A DNA stretch of 64,000 nucleotides from Diadophis punctatus similis (lineage: Eukaryota; Chordata; Lepidosauria; Squamata; Dipsadidae), in the NCBI GenBank assembly GCA_023053685.1, contig JALIGW010000016.1, positions 6,230,501 to 6,294,500 on the forward strand, written 5' to 3'. Every line of letters begins with the position of its first letter. The first letter of the stretch is position 1. Below, in pieces: positions 1 to 12,064 of this stretch. The notes beneath the pieces are model-generated. The model did not search any database, had not been told where the DNA came from, and saw only the letters and a list, made by a program, of their open reading frames with translations. The position numbers and the translations under genes were made by a program.

Positions 1-299
1 CAGACGTGTTTAAAATAAGTTTTTTTTCTAATGTTCATTGATTAAAGTAGAAACAGAAAAGAATTAAATTCTGAGTGTATATTTTGAAAGTTGACAGATA
101 TCACAGAGTTTTTTAAATCCTAAATTACAAATATAATTTCCAGTAAGCAATGTATTACATAAAAGATAACTTGTCATTAAATGTGACTATAAGGGGTGGG
201 GGTGGAACGACTCTGAAAATCACATTTTAATTTCACTTATTTTTTAGATTAGTATCCTGTCTTTCCTCCAGGAGTTCAAGGCAGCGTTTATTTTTAAAT

Positions 300-336
300 C
301 CCTAAGACCTTAGCCACTGAGCCACCACGTCCCGCA
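300..336 (-). repeat. tRNA-derived SINE head fragment
   Basis: On the minus strand this reads as a GGGACGTGGTGGCTCAGTGG-type head with a perfect RNA polymerase III A-box (TGGCTCAGTGG), as in squamate tRNA SINEs. No B-box or tail follows, so it is a 3'-truncated scrap. The family call is from memory. Confidence 0.45.
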
Positions 337-340
337 TGGA

Positions 341-1882
341 CAGTATATATGATTCTAAAGATAGATTTTATTAAGATGATGTTTTATGGTTTCCTTTTTA
401 CTGTAGCATATTTATTTTTTAAGCCTCTTAGATACTAACCTGACATCCTTGATGGTTGAACTAACTGTACTACTTGTAATAAAATAATGAAAACAATATT
501 GATGCCTTGCTGATTGACACAACTTTTTCTATGCTTTGCGGGAAAAACACTGGATCCTGTAGAGTTAACCTGTATGGCATTTGAGGGGTGAGAAAAAAAA
601 TGCCCTATAACAATTATGCTCTGAAGCTGTTTCCCACAATCATAGTCAGAGTTCCTGAAAGATCAGGGTATTGCTAGCTGTGCTTCAGAACATTTCAGAT
701 AAAAAATATAAACTAAACTATTTCTCTTTCCTTTGGGGTAGAGAGGGCACACAAGTATTTGTTCCTAATCAACAAATTGTATACTTGACTCAAAGTGACT
801 TTTAGGGATTTCAGCCTTTCTTCAAACTATATGTCACTTCTGAGAATTTATAGCACAGTTATATCTTTCATTTGTTTGCACCTTCCAGTGAAATTGAACC
901 ATTAAAATCCCTTTTGTTAAATGTAAACAAATCTTAAGTCGCAATTTGACTTTAAAAAATCCATATGGAAAATTAACTATGTATATAATTGGCAATATGC
1001 CCACCTGCAAACAGTGTAGAAGATGAAAATAACACACACACACCCTCACTTTGCTTTTAGAAAGCAGATAAAGAGCAGGAGTGTCTTCTTTTACAATTGG
1101 AGGTACCCAATGCTTAAAGAAAAAGAGAACAACTTTTTCATCTTTTTCATTCCTTAGATGGAAGTTAGATGGAAATTTCAGTGGAACCCACTCAACCCTT
1201 CACAATGTGATATGTAATCTTGTACCACAAAAACTTAATTATAAACTATTGTCAGTGATGTAATATGAATAAAATATGATAGTCATATCACCCAGAACTC
1301 TGTTGGGCTGCCATTCTCCTTTATGCATTTTTCCGCTGTTTCTCTTAGCAGAAAAACAACTCATGCATCAGAAAATGGAGCTGATATCCTAGAAGGAAAG
1401 GAGTTTGAAAGAAAGGCCATATTTGCAATGCAATTGAAACGGATGAGATAGGAAGCGATTATGGGTATTTATGAATAGGGTATTCATGAAAGACAGAGAT
1501 GAAGTAAAGACAAATTCCAGGCATTTCACTGGAGTGGTGACAGGTGGATTTACAGCCTAGGGATATGCATGAAAAGAGAATGGGGGAGGGAAGAGAGTCT
1601 CAAATCAAAGATGACTCTTCAGGTTAGGAACATGTTGAAGTGTTAGCTTCCTAAGGTTAGACAGTCAGGCTCAACTACATTGACATATTTATGTAGCTCC
1701 TATTTAAGCAGTGATTTTAGTCATCAGGTGGAAATATTAAATAGATTAACAGTTGAGCTATCAAATTTGGGCTGCAAAATCCAGATGAAGCTTCAACAGC
1801 AGCAAAGAGTTTCTTGTTGATGTCATCTAGTGGTCATTTAGAGTTTTGCAGCCCAGCTACAGTATGGCAACCTTAGTTAACG
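341..1882. other. Unassigned non-coding DNA
   Basis: AT-rich sequence with only short, stop-interrupted frames (longest about 70 codons). I see no repeat ends, splice-bounded exon or RNA gene here. Confidence 0.5.
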
Positions 1883-2050
1883 ATATTTATTTTATTTTAT
1901 TTATTTTATTTGTTTGTTTGTCAAACATGTTCAAGATAGCAGGTATTTGTATAAACATAAACATAAGCAAAGTAAGTACAGATAAATTTGGACAATAGGA
2001 CAGTAAGACAGAGCCGGTAGGCACAATGGTGCGCTTATACATGCCCCTTA

Positions 2051-2308
2051 TTTATTTATTTATTTATTTATTTTGTGAGATTTATATACCGCCTCACAGT
2101 GCAAGCACTCTCTAAGCGGTTTACACCAGTAAGCAATGTATATTTATATTGCCCCCAACAATCTGGGTCCTCATTTTACCTACCTCGGAAGGATGGAAGG
2201 CTGAGTCAACCTTGAGCCAGTGAGACTTGAACCGCTGACCTGCGGATCAGTGTCAGCTAAAGTGGCCTGCAGTACCTGCCTCTAACCGCTGCGCCACCTT
2301 GGCTCTTA
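2051..2308 (-). repeat. tRNA-derived SINE inserted in LINE X
   Basis: The minus-strand reading begins AAGAGCCAAGGTGGCGCAG, with an A-box and a B-box-like block, and ends in a TATAAATCTCACAAAATAAATA-type tail. It is nearly the same as the copies at 22545 and 63042. It interrupts LINE X exactly between CCCCTTA and CAGGACC, so it is younger than the LINE fragment. Confidence 0.8.
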
Positions 2309-2535
2309 CAGGACCTCTTAGGAATGGGGTGAGGTCAACTGTAGACAGTCTAAAGTTAAAGTTTTGGAGGTTTGGGGAAGAAACCACAGAGTCAGGTAAT
2401 GCATTCCAGGCATTGATCACTCTGTTGCTGAAGTCGTATTTTCTGCAGTCAAGTTTGGAGCGGTTTACATTGTTTGTATCTATTATGTGCTCGTGTATTG
2501 TTGCAGTTGAAGCTGAAGTAGTCATTGACAGGTAG
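2309..2535 (-). pseudogene. LINE X ORF2 C-terminal remnant
   Basis: The minus-strand frame reads ...RKYDFSNRVINAWNALPDSVV... and then a short tail, the characteristic last ~45 residues of a CR1/L2-like reverse-transcriptase polyprotein. Only this end is present (5'-truncated copy), with no catalytic RT motifs, so it is a dead fragment. Confidence 0.65.
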
Positions 2536-2810
2536 GACATGTGGCAGATGATTTTATGAACTACATTTAGATCAGATCAAAGGCGACGTAGTTCTAAATT
2601 GTCTAAGCCCAAAATTTCAAGTCTGGTGGAATAAGGTATTCTGTTGCGAGCGGAGGAGTGGAGGACTCTTCTTGTGAAATATTTCTGGACTCTCTCAATT
2701 GTATTAATGTCCGATATTCAGTGCGGGTTCCAGACAGGTGAGCTGTATTCGAGAATTGGTCTAGCAAATGTTTTGTATGCTCTGGTTAGCAGTGTAAGCA
2801 ATATACAGTA

Positions 2811-4214
2811 CAGTATTTGATAAACACAATAACCAAGCCCTAGTTTGGGTTATGAACCGTAATTGTAGTAGTTTTAGCTTAGATCAAATATTCTGCAGAG
2901 CTAACATGTTTCTTAAATTTCTTTAATTGGCTGGATCTTGGAACTGGGGCTTAAGATTGTGATTAATAGTTTTCATTTTTGGCAGATAATATTGAAGGAT
3001 GGGAATGCAAGAAAAATCCTCTGGAAACCATTTATTTTCATTTTGATAATTCTTGAAATCTCAACAATGACTCTATCAATGGCACAGTCTCATAAAGAGG
3101 AATAAGGAGTGGTTTTGTATTATTTGAAAAGTTGAAATCATTCCTATTTCAGATGTGAGTTGCTCACTTAGGTGATTTTTGTTATGAAAACCAATTCATT
3201 GGTAATGAATTAGAAGTCACAGCTGGTCCTAGAAGCTGCCATTTTTACAAACTGGCATTTGTAATCACATCATTGAGATGCTAGTACCCACAAGAAATCA
3301 ATTTGGCCAACCAATAATCAGCAAGATGGCAGCAAAAAGATTTTATTTATTTGTATGGCAGCAAAAAAATACTCCCATTCTTCAGGGCCATCCAAATGTT
3401 GTTTATCTATTTGCAGCCCAATTCAGTTACCTCCTATTGGATATCTCAAAGAAGTTCACTAAGTCAGTCCAGAAGTGTTTTGCTGATTAAGAACTGACAT
3501 AACATTCTTCTTTTATGTGTAAAGAAGTTTCTACATAGAAATTCCAAGAAGATCCACAAGTTAATCTCCAATATTGAGCTTTCTGGGTCATGCAGCAGAA
3601 TCTTTGACAGGAAGTAACAATTTCTTGCTGTACTTTTGACCTAAACCACAAATATTTAGAAACAGGGAGGAGACAAAGAAAAAGAGGCTGAAGCAGAGTA
3701 TATAACAAATCATGATTAGGTAGAAAAATATTACCTTGAAACACGACTGAAGTTACACCCTATATGATCTCTATATTTTATCTGTTGACAATATAAAGGG
3801 GAGCCAGCAGCTTTATCCTACTTAATGAATGTTATCATGAGGTAAAGGTAAATCAGTAACAGTTAAGATCAAACATACCTTGCTTCTTTTGAACATACAA
3901 TGCCCTCATTTATATAAATCTTCACAATCTGCCAGTCTTTCTCAAATGAACACAAGTCAACCCAGAAGGCTAGAGAAGAGGGCTTCTCATTTCTGAAAAC
4001 TCAATAACACCTTTGAAAACTCAGCCCCACTGAATCACTGAAAGAATTAGCCCCTGGATTTCCAATTATCTAAGACTGTCCCTTCCAGCTTTGGAAGGTT
4101 GCAGAAGTAAAATGCATCACATCTTCTCTTGTCCAGAACAGTGGAAGCTATTTTGAGAAAAAAAAAGAACCTTTGATACTTCAGAAAGTTATTTGAGTGG
4201 AGAAACCCTTAGAT
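2811..4214. other. Unassigned non-coding DNA
   Basis: Mixed AT-rich sequence. The longest frame is about 85 codons on either strand, with no recognisable domain and no repeat termini noted. Confidence 0.45.
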
Positions 4215-4794
4215 CCGTGATGGCGAACCTATGGCACGCGTGCCACAGCTGGCATGCAAAGCCCTCTCTGCTGGCACGCGAGCCGTCACCCAGCTCAGCT
4301 CCACTGCGCATGCGCACGCGTGCCTCCCGCCGGCCAGTTGATTTTTGGGATGCGCTGGGGTCGCACGTGCATGCATGCGGGGTCGTGCATGGGATTCATG
4401 GGATGCATGGGATTCGTGCGTGCATGCACAGGGGCGGAAGTCATGCACGCATGCATGGGGGTGGGGGTGCAGGGGAGTGGCGTGCCCTATCCTGTGGCTT
4501 GTTTGTGGTCCCAAGAGGCTGCAGGGAGGCCTGCTAGGCCCAAAATGGGGCGGGATGGGATGCGGCACGCCCCCTCATGGCCCATTTTTTGTCCCAGGAG
4601 GCTGCAGGGAGGCCTGCTAGGCCCAAAAGGGGGGCGGGAGTCACAAGTGCATGCATGTGGGGCAGGGGGAGCATGCTCATGCACGGGGGTGTAGGGAGCA
4701 TGGGGGGTCATGCACACATGCGCAGGGGGGCGCATTGCATTATGATTGCCGGCACTCTTTCGGCACACAACGAGAAAAAGGTTAGCCATCACTG
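4215..4794. mobile_element. hAT-like MITE, family C
   Basis: Terminal inverted repeats CCGTGATGGCGAACCTA and TAGCCATCACTG bound a GC-rich interior with GCATGCA-rich tracts and a duplicated block (CCCAGGAGGCTGCAGGGAGG-like, about 4508 and 4594). The flanks CCTTAGAT and ACTTAGGT agree at 6 of 8 bases, a decayed 8-bp target duplication. Overlapping open frames here are by-products of GC richness; there is no transposase. Confidence 0.8.
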
Positions 4795-5637
4795 ACTTAG
4801 GTTCTCATGAAACATTTGTGTACACCTGTAGAGCTTCAACACTGTGTTCAACTTTTTTGCATTAGATCTTGTTGGCACTTTATTCATGTGATAATGTTAC
4901 CATATAACTTTTCAACTTAATTTGGTGGGTGACAGAAAGACTTTGCTCAGTTTCTTCAAATAGAAAGAACTATCTTGGGAAGTTTGTCCAACAGAGGACA
5001 ACGCAGGGGATATGGATGGTAAGTGATATGGCAACCACAAGGATCCTTTGTTTATTTGACCTTGAATCCCATCTTACAGAGAAATGTCAATATTTGTTCA
5101 TGAATTCACCAACTCCTGTTTTCTTGGAACTAATATGAATATAGCCTTTGACGTAACGATCCTGTTTGGGTAGTATTTAAATTTTTATTTTACTGTATGC
5201 ATTTGACGCAGGGCCATAATACATATGCTTTACCACATGTTGACTGTGAATTGGAGTCACAATAAATAAACGGTGAGGTCAGGAAGCTTGAGAAAGACCA
5301 AGTTACCTTGCAACCTTTTTCTGGACATAATAACATGTTTTGCTGATGGAAAAAAGAAAAAGAAAAATATTACTTTTTTTAAATTCAAACCTGCACAAAC
5401 TGGGAGAAGAATATAACCCACAAAGATACATGGAATAAAATTCTGCTTAAAACTGACTTTTATCTCTTTGTTTATGTGTTCTCTGAGAACATATCTTTTT
5501 TTTAACAGAATATATAAGGATTTTCTTTAATGACTTTGAGATGCACAATGACAAGTTCTGTGAAGTGACACATGTAACTGAATAAGCAGTACACGGTCAG
5601 GGAGACAAGGCAGAAATAAATTCCTGTATATTTGGAT
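4795..5637. other. Unassigned non-coding DNA
   Basis: AT-rich, with homopolymer A/T runs and short frames only. Nothing is recognised. Confidence 0.45.
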
Positions 5638-6041
5638 CAGAGGTGGGTTCTTCCCGGTTTGGACCGGTTCTATAGAACCGGTAGTAAACCAGTGGTGATG
5701 TCACGGAGCCGGTTCTGTCGGTGCCGGTCTGTGCACGCCGCCATCTTGTTTTTGACTCTTATTTTTGCTTTTTTTGCTGGTTTTTGCTTCTGCGCATGCG
5801 CAGAAGCTGAGTTTTCACCACTGCGCATTTGCCGCCATCTTGTTTTTGGCTTTTTTTGCTATTTTTTTGCTGGTTTTTGCTTGTGCACATGCGCAGAAGC
5901 TGAGGTTTTGGCACTGCGCCTGCACGCACCTGCACATGAAGCGCACCCGTGTGGCAGGGCCATGCAGCGTACAATACACGCACAGCCACATGGCGCAGGA
6001 GGAAGCGAACCGGCGGCAAGGTAAGTTAGAACCCACCCCTG
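5638..6041. mobile_element. hAT-like MITE, family A
   Basis: The ends are CAGAGGTGGGTTC and GAACCCACCCCTG. Flanks ATTTGGAT (5630-5637) and GTTTGGAT (6042-6049) form an 8-bp target duplication with one mismatch. The interior carries GCCGCCATCTTG at 5737-5748 and 5831-5842 (YY1-like) and TGCGCATGCGCA at 5791-5802 (NRF1-like). No transposase frame. Confidence 0.88.
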
Positions 6042-6175
6042 GTTTGGATACCTGGAAGCTTACTGCTTCTGTGATTTTAGTTTACTGTTTCCCCTTCAAA
6101 CACAGGGAAGGCTCAACTCTGAGGAGCAGAAGTGAATGTGGTTGATACAGAAAAGGTTAAATAGGTTGGGAGATA

Positions 6176-6413
6176 GCAATAGCAATAGCACTTAGACTTA
6201 TATACCGCTTCGTAGTGCTTTTACAGTCCTCTATAAGCGGTTTTACAGAGTCATTGCCCCCAACAATCTGGGTCCTCATTTTACCCACCTCGGAAGAATG
6301 GAAAACTGAGTCAACCTTGAACCTGGTGAGATTTGAACTGTTGAACTGCAGCTAGCAGTCAACTGAAGTAGCCTGCAGTGTTGCACTCTAACCACTGTGC
6401 CACCTTGGCTCTT
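6176..6413 (-). repeat. tRNA-derived SINE
   Basis: Same SINE superfamily as 2051-2308 but a different subfamily: its 3' part reads TATATACCGCTTCGTAGTGC with a TAGCAA tail. The tRNA-like head (CCAAGGTGGCACAGTGGTTAG) lies at the right. A possible AGATA duplication flanks it (6171-6175 and 6414-6418). Several changes in the head indicate an older copy. Confidence 0.75.
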
Positions 6414-6561
6414 AGATACTCTCCCCATCTTTTTTACATGATGGCTTTTTACTACATCATTTGAAAAAGCTTTTCTTTGTTTCCTGTCATAGCAGGACAG
6501 GAAGATTAGCTGAAAAAATGAAAAGACTTCTGAACCCTGGGGACTACCTTATGGTTTAAGT

Positions 6562-6848
6562 CAGAGGTGGGTTCCTGCCGATACGCTCTTACCTGTTGGT
6601 CACCACAGAGCCGAAGAAGCCGGTGGCATTCGCGGCGCGGGGCTTCCCCCGCCCGCCTGGATGCCGCCATTTGCGGTTTTTTACCCTCTGCGCATGCGCA
6701 GAACGCTTTGTGCATGCGCAGAGGGTAAAAGAACCCAAATGGTGGCTGCGGGGCGTGAGTCTCAATGGCGGGCAGGGCGGCGGGTCGGGTCATGGGGGGG
6801 CGCAGGGTGGTGCGTGGGTCGTGGCATTAGGAAGGATGAGAACCACTG
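6562..6848. mobile_element. Hybrid hAT-like MITE (family A left end, H right end)
   Basis: The left end CAGAGGTGGGTTCC is family A, but the right end ATGAGAACCACTG matches the terminus of the SPIN-like family H (63241-63971). Flanks GTTTAAGT and GTTTAGCG match at 5 of 8 bases. The interior holds GCCGCCATTTG, then TGCGCATGCGCA at 6689-6700 in an inverted-repeat setting with GAGGGTAAAAGAACCC. Confidence 0.65.
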
Positions 6849-8421
6849 GTTTAGCGGATCCTTCATTGACGAAATAGGGGTCCTCTGTGATCCTTTCTAA
6901 CATGGTCTTATTATTATTAATCATTTAATTTCTCCCCAAAAAGTTGGAAGCATTGGCAGCCGAATGCAGCTCCCAAATGAATAAATTCCGTAATGTGTGA
7001 ATTAGATTTATTCTTATAGCAAGGATTACATTTGGTCAATTCAGTCCTATCTATAATGTGCACCCTCATAATATATTTCTATGAGGATTTGCTTTCAAAA
7101 ATAAAGAATGTTTGGAAGTAAAATTCAAACAGAAATATTTGCTTGGATTTTTTTTAAAAAAAGCACGACAGAAACATTAGCACTTTCATTATTGCTGACT
7201 ATATTGCTATGAAATGAATAGGAAAATCCTTATTTCATTTAAAAGGAAGGACTAGTCCAGTAATGCAATCTTGCGCTTAAGCTCTTCCAACAGTGAGAAC
7301 AGTTAGGTAAAAGCCATTATAGAAAGAATTTCAAAGGTCCCCTTTTTCTGAGCTTTTCATCAACAATGCATCCCATTGTTTACATTTTAATTAACTTCTG
7401 TGTCACTGATTTATAAGAAAGATGGATTAGTCTTATGCTTTCAGATGAATTATTGCAATTTGAACCTATTTGTACCTTCAGTTAAACTCTTCAAAGTCTA
7501 CGGAAGGTTGTTTACGGACAGGAAATCGAATTAGTAATGCTGTTAGTGTGATTTAATAATGTTTTGGTGGCTCACCTGCCACAATGAGGAACAGAAATTG
7601 GAGAATGTCTGCATTTATATCCTGCTCAGCCAGGGCTTTTCCTGTACTTTTACAACAGATGCAGCAACCATGCTATTAGCTAGCCTGTTAATATGGGAAA
7701 ATGAAATGGCCACCAAGATCCTTAAAGCATCACAACTTTCAAGTTCAGAGCAGAAGTGTCTCAAAAGAAGATTCAACTGAACTTCTAATTAGCTGAAAAT
7801 CAGGATATTTATAAAACTAAAGAATTAATAAACAGGCTAGAGAACAGCCACCGATGCACTATGTAAAATAAATGGGGACACTCAGTTCACAAAGCCGTCA
7901 TAAGTCTGTCTCCTTCTGTTTCACACTACTCATCCTTTATTTTTTTAAAAAAATTAAAATTAACACTTATTTTCATCTGCCGTTTGCCGTAAGATGTAGG
8001 GTTTTGCACACAATTTCTCTCTTATCAAGAAATTCGTCATCTAATTTAAGCACTAGATGATACAGAGATAGAGACAGAAATAGATAGAGATAGAGTAAAT
8101 TCAGATGGTTCAATTAAAATGCAGAATGAAGAATATTTTCCTTTTTTTACTTTTCTTGATAGTAAATCATTAGTGAATCAATATACAATCACCAGATAAT
8201 TGGAAAAGAGAGGTTTCAAAATGAATATTTAAAAGCCAATGACTTGTACAAAACAATCCTTGTTTTATGTCTCTTATTAAGGGAACCTTCATTAGAGTCT
8301 CCCCATCGGAGAATTAAGCCTCATAAGCATTAAACGGAGCTCAATCCAACTCTTTCTTTGGATCAAGTGACAGATATGGGAGCTGCCCAGTTATTGTAAC
8401 AAGATGGCTATGGTAGCTGGC
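6849..8421. other. Unassigned non-coding DNA with conserved-looking stretch
   Basis: No repeats recognised; frames are below 80 codons. Around 8215-8400 the sequence is balanced and low in simple repeats, of the kind seen in conserved non-coding elements, but conservation cannot be tested here. Confidence 0.35.
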
Positions 8422-8891
8422 CAGGGGCGGGTTCCTCTTACCTGCCTACCGGTGCGCTGCGTGCGCATCATCTCATTTTACGCATGCGCACACACGCTAC
8501 ACACACGCGTCTCCTCACGCGATTTTGCTTCTTGCGCATGCGCGGAAGCAAAATCTTGTGAGTGGACGCGCGTGTGACATTTTGGTGTTTATTTGCTTTT
8601 GCGCATGCACGGAAGCAAAAAATCACTGAAATCTCACGCACATGTGTGTCCCCTCGCGAGGTTTTGCTTCCTGTGCATGCGCATGAAGCAAAATCATGTG
8701 AGAAGATGCACGTGCGTAGCGAGTGTGCACGTGCGCAAAATGAGATGATGCGCCCAAAAAATCCAGAAAAAAGATGGCACCACGTGACGGACCGGTGAAG
8801 ACGCCACCGGAGCCGTCGTGCGCAAATTGCGCAATCAGCGGCTCTCTACCGGAATGGCGCACTGGACCGCACCGGTAGGAACCCACCCCTG
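8422..8891. mobile_element. hAT-like MITE, family A
   Basis: The ends are CAGGGGCGGGTTCC and GGAACCCACCCCTG. An exact 8-bp target duplication TAGCTGGC lies at 8414-8421 and 8892-8899. The interior repeats GCATGCGCGGAAGCAAAA-like blocks in both orientations, including TGCGCATGCGCG at 8533-8544. Confidence 0.92.
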
Positions 8892-9602
8892 TAGCTGGCT
8901 CAATCAACTTAGTGCAACATTGGGAAGAAATTTAGAGCAGTGTTTGTTAAAATGTTGTCCCAGCTCACCACGGCCAACTCACCGCAGGACAACTCACAAT
9001 GGCAAAGTCATTTTCATCGAAATTATTGTAACTCTTGTATTTCTGGATTGATTTCTTTATTTTATTGTTATTGGCCACAGTTCCATCGAAATTAATTTAA
9101 CATTTGTTGAATTTTCCCGTGGCAAGTTGCCCCATGGCGAGTTAGCCATGGCAAATGGACCTTGTCAAGTTGTCCCATTCCTCACTTCTGCAATTCAGGG
9201 AGCATTGTATTCAGGAAGGAGATTGGTTTATCCATTCTTTAGATATCCATAAAACTCAGCTAGCAAACGGAAGTGTTGGAAAAGTCATTCTTGGAAGTCA
9301 TGAATATACAGTAACTTCTGCAATTTCTTATAGAAGATGAATTTTTAAACTAAATTGTCTTCACCTTAGATTTTTATGAACACATCTGAAAGTATTTGAC
9401 CATGTACAGTTACATTTCTTGTTGCCATCTCTGGGTGTGTAGCACACTGCACAATAACAGCAGGAATATCTGTTAAACTATACAGATAAAGATGCACACT
9501 TTATCATTAATGCATTAAACATAAATAGTTTTGTATAGTTCACCAGTATTTTTAGTTTATCGCTTGAGAAGTAAGATTTTAAAATTGAGACTACGGTATT
9601 AG
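8892..9602. other. Unassigned non-coding DNA
   Basis: Contains a short region of GGCAAGTT/GGCGAGTT repeats near 8960-9165 (AACTCACCGC...AACTCACAATGGC and GGCAAGTTGCC...GGCGAGTTAGCC). These look like diverged inverted ends of an old repeat that I cannot name. Confidence 0.35.
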
Positions 9603-9838
9603 CAGGGGTGGCTTCTGGTTTCTCCTGCTGCCGGTTCGCTCAGGGGCGCGCCGTGTGGGTGCGCACACGATGTGCGATGAATGCATGTTGCACGCGCATA
9701 TGCATACGCACTACTTTAAAAACAAGATGGTGGCTTGGGGCGTGGCAGGCCTGGGTTGCTGCCAGTTCTAGCAACCCAGGCCGCCAAGTTACTACCGGTT
9801 CTTTAGAACCAGTCCGAACCGGGAGGAACCCACCTCTG
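9603..9838. mobile_element. hAT-like MITE, family A
   Basis: The ends are CAGGGGTGGCTTC and GGAACCCACCTCTG. Flanks GGTATTAG (9595-9602) and GGTATTAC (9839-9846) are a 7-of-8 target duplication. Internal CCGGTTC/GAACCGG blocks are as in the other family A copies. Confidence 0.88.
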
Positions 9839-10558
9839 GGTATTACCAGGAACATACTGATCAATTTAAATTTGGTTATCAATACAGTAAAATCTTCTAC
9901 TTCCAATTCATCTGCAAATATAGATTTAAGAAAGGAAAATAAAAAATACATGCATATGCCACTTTCCAGAGCAAACTACTTTGCATACATTTATTTATTT
10001 ATTATTTATTTATTGTATTTGTATGCCGCCCAACTCCCGAAGGACGTCTTATACAAACCTTTCCCATATATATTTTAAATGCAACTTCTCCGAAATATGC
10101 CCAATTTTCTTTATAACATCCTCACATTTAACACAGTTATGAATATAAGAAATATTGAAGGATAGAACCCACGGTCTTGATGAATTACCTGCCTGTTCAT
10201 GTCACAACAGATTTTGTTTTGATGGATCATACCATTTCACTTGAAAGAAATCCATGATGGATTTCTTTGATATTTCTGCTTAGCATGAAACATCAAAGTA
10301 GATCCTTGCCTTCATTATTCATCTTTGTCCACTTATTTGCAGGATTTTGTCTTAAACTATAATCATATAATTTCCTTCTGGGTAGACACATATAGGCTTG
10401 TTCTGTCCCATAACATACATAACTCCCATCCCACTTCAGCCAAGCCTACAATGAGTTTAGTGAATTACAATGAATTACTTGCAGAAAGATTGGTATAAAA
10501 TTTCTCAGGGAGCAAATGACTTAAATTTCCAAGCATTTTGGCTAGTCACAACCTATGT
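9839..10558. other. Mostly unassigned; SINE or LINE tail fragment near 9990-10045
   Basis: A TTTATTTATTATTTATTTATTG tract followed by TTTGTATGCCGCCCAACTCCCGAAGG resembles the 3' end of a squamate dispersed repeat in reverse orientation. The rest shows nothing recognisable. Confidence 0.4.
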
Positions 10559-10932
10559 CTGTGATGGTGAACCTATGGCACGCATGCAATAGGTGGCACG
10601 CGGAGCCATGTCTGCCGGCACGCGAGCTGTTGCCCTAGCTCAGCTCCAGTGCACGTGTGCGCACTGGCCAGCTGATTTTCAGCTTGTGTGAAGGCTCTGG
10701 GAGGGCGTTTTCAGCCTCAAGAGGGCCTCTGGGGGGGAGGGCATTTTCGCCCTCCCCAGGCTTCAAGAAAGCCTCTGGAGCCTGGAGGGTGAAAAACAGG
10801 CCCACCGGAAGTTGGGAAACAGGCTGTTTCCGGCCTCCAGAGGGCCTCCAAGGGGCGGGGGAGGCCGTTTTCACCCTTCCCAGGCTCCAGGGAAGCTCCA
10901 GGCTTCCCTGGAGCCTGGAGAGGATGAAAAAT

Positions 10933-12064
10933 TAAGGTGACCAGACGTCCCGATTTTGGCGGGACAGACCTGCTTTTTAATGCTTTGTCCCGCGTCCCGC
11001 CCGCCCTCTTAAAAAGTCCCGATTTTTGAGCCCCCGCTTCTTCCTCCAGCCAGACGCGCGCCCGAGCGACAGGCTTCCGATTCAGTCCCCTCTATTCACA
11101 GGGTGGCGCAGGGCGGGGCAGAGCGAACCCTGGGGGGGGAGCGCCACTTTGCACTTGTCCCATGAGGCCATGCTAAGTGTGCCGCGGCAAAAGGGGCGGG
11201 GCAGGGCGGGGCGCGCGTCCTACCTGAGACTTTTCCCGGTAGCAGCTCCAGTCGCGTTCCTTGCTAATAGCGTCCAGAGCAGAGCAGCCCCTCCCAGAAG
11301 ATCGCAAGACGTTATCTTCTGGGAGGGGCTGCTCTGCTCTGGGCGCTAATTAGCAAGGAACGCAACTGAAGCTACCGGGAAAAGTCCCAGGTAGGACGCG
11401 CGTCTCGCGCTGGGGGTTGGGGGGGGCGGGGCAGGACTGGCGGACGGGACGGGGCGCGCGTCCTACCTGGGACTTTTCCCGGTAGCTTCAGTCGCGTTCC
11501 TTGCTAATTGGCGCCCAGAGCAGAGCAGCCTCTTCCAAAAGATAACGTCTCGCGATCTTCTGGGAGGGGCTGCTCTGCTCTGGGCGCTATTAGCAAGGAA
11601 CGCAACTGAAGCTACCGGGAAAAGTCCCAGGTAGGATGCGCGTCTCGCGCTGGGGGTTGGGGGTGGCGGGGCAGGACTGGCGGTTGGGACGGGGCGCGCG
11701 TCCTACCTGGGACTTTTCCCGGTAGCTTCAGTCGCATTCCTTGCTAATTGGCGCCCAGAGCAGAGCAGCCTCTTCCAAAAGATAACGTCTCGCGATCTTC
11801 TGGGAGGGGCTGCTCTGCTCTGGACGCTATTAGCAAGGAACGCGACTGAAGCTACCGGGAAAAGTCCCAGGTAGGTAGGACGTACAGTGGCCTCCCGCGT
11901 CCCCCCTCCCCCCCTCCCCCCACCTCACCTGGACGCCGACATTTGCTGTTTTGCCCTCAGCGCATGCGCAGCATTCTGCGCATGCGCAGAGGGCAAAACT
12001 CAAATGGAGAAACCCACCCCCGTCAATGGTGTCCCGCTTGAAGAAAAAAAATCTGGTCACTTTA
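10933..12064. mobile_element. Nested hAT-like element, family D (TAAGGTGACCAG ends)
   Basis: The ends TAAGGTGACCAGA and TCTGGTCACTTTA are inverted repeats. The exact 8-bp duplication TGAAAAAT lies at 10925-10932 and 12065-12072 within the outer family C element. The same family occurs at 44154-44973. The interior has GCGGGAC motifs and the palindrome array 11211-11880, then a TGCGCATGCGCA pair near 11960-11988. Confidence 0.9.
11211..11880. repeat. Tandem array of three ~190-bp palindromes, period ~240 bp
   Basis: Each unit starts GCGCGCGTCCTACCT, runs through CTTTTCCCGGTAGC and GCAGAGCAGCC, turns at a CTCGCGATC or CAAGACGTT centre, and returns as the reverse complement, ending AGTCCCAGGTAGGA. 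Units begin at 11211, 11454 and 11694, separated by CGCTGGGGGTTGGGGG spacers. The arms are long and nearly perfect. Confidence 0.85.

Larger units (their letters stand above)
1883..2810 (-). repeat. LINE 'X' 3' end, split by a SINE
   Basis: The 3' end of a non-LTR retrotransposon in reverse orientation. It shows the tail (TTTATT repeats then TGTCAAACATG on the plus strand), the block GGTAGGCACAATGGTGCGC, and upstream the C-terminal coding end. The same consensus recurs at 13311, 37891, 43898 and 59556. It is interrupted by a SINE at 2051-2308. The upstream boundary near 2810 is approximate. The C-terminal motif fits CR1/L2-like clades, but the exact clade is uncertain. Confidence 0.7.
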
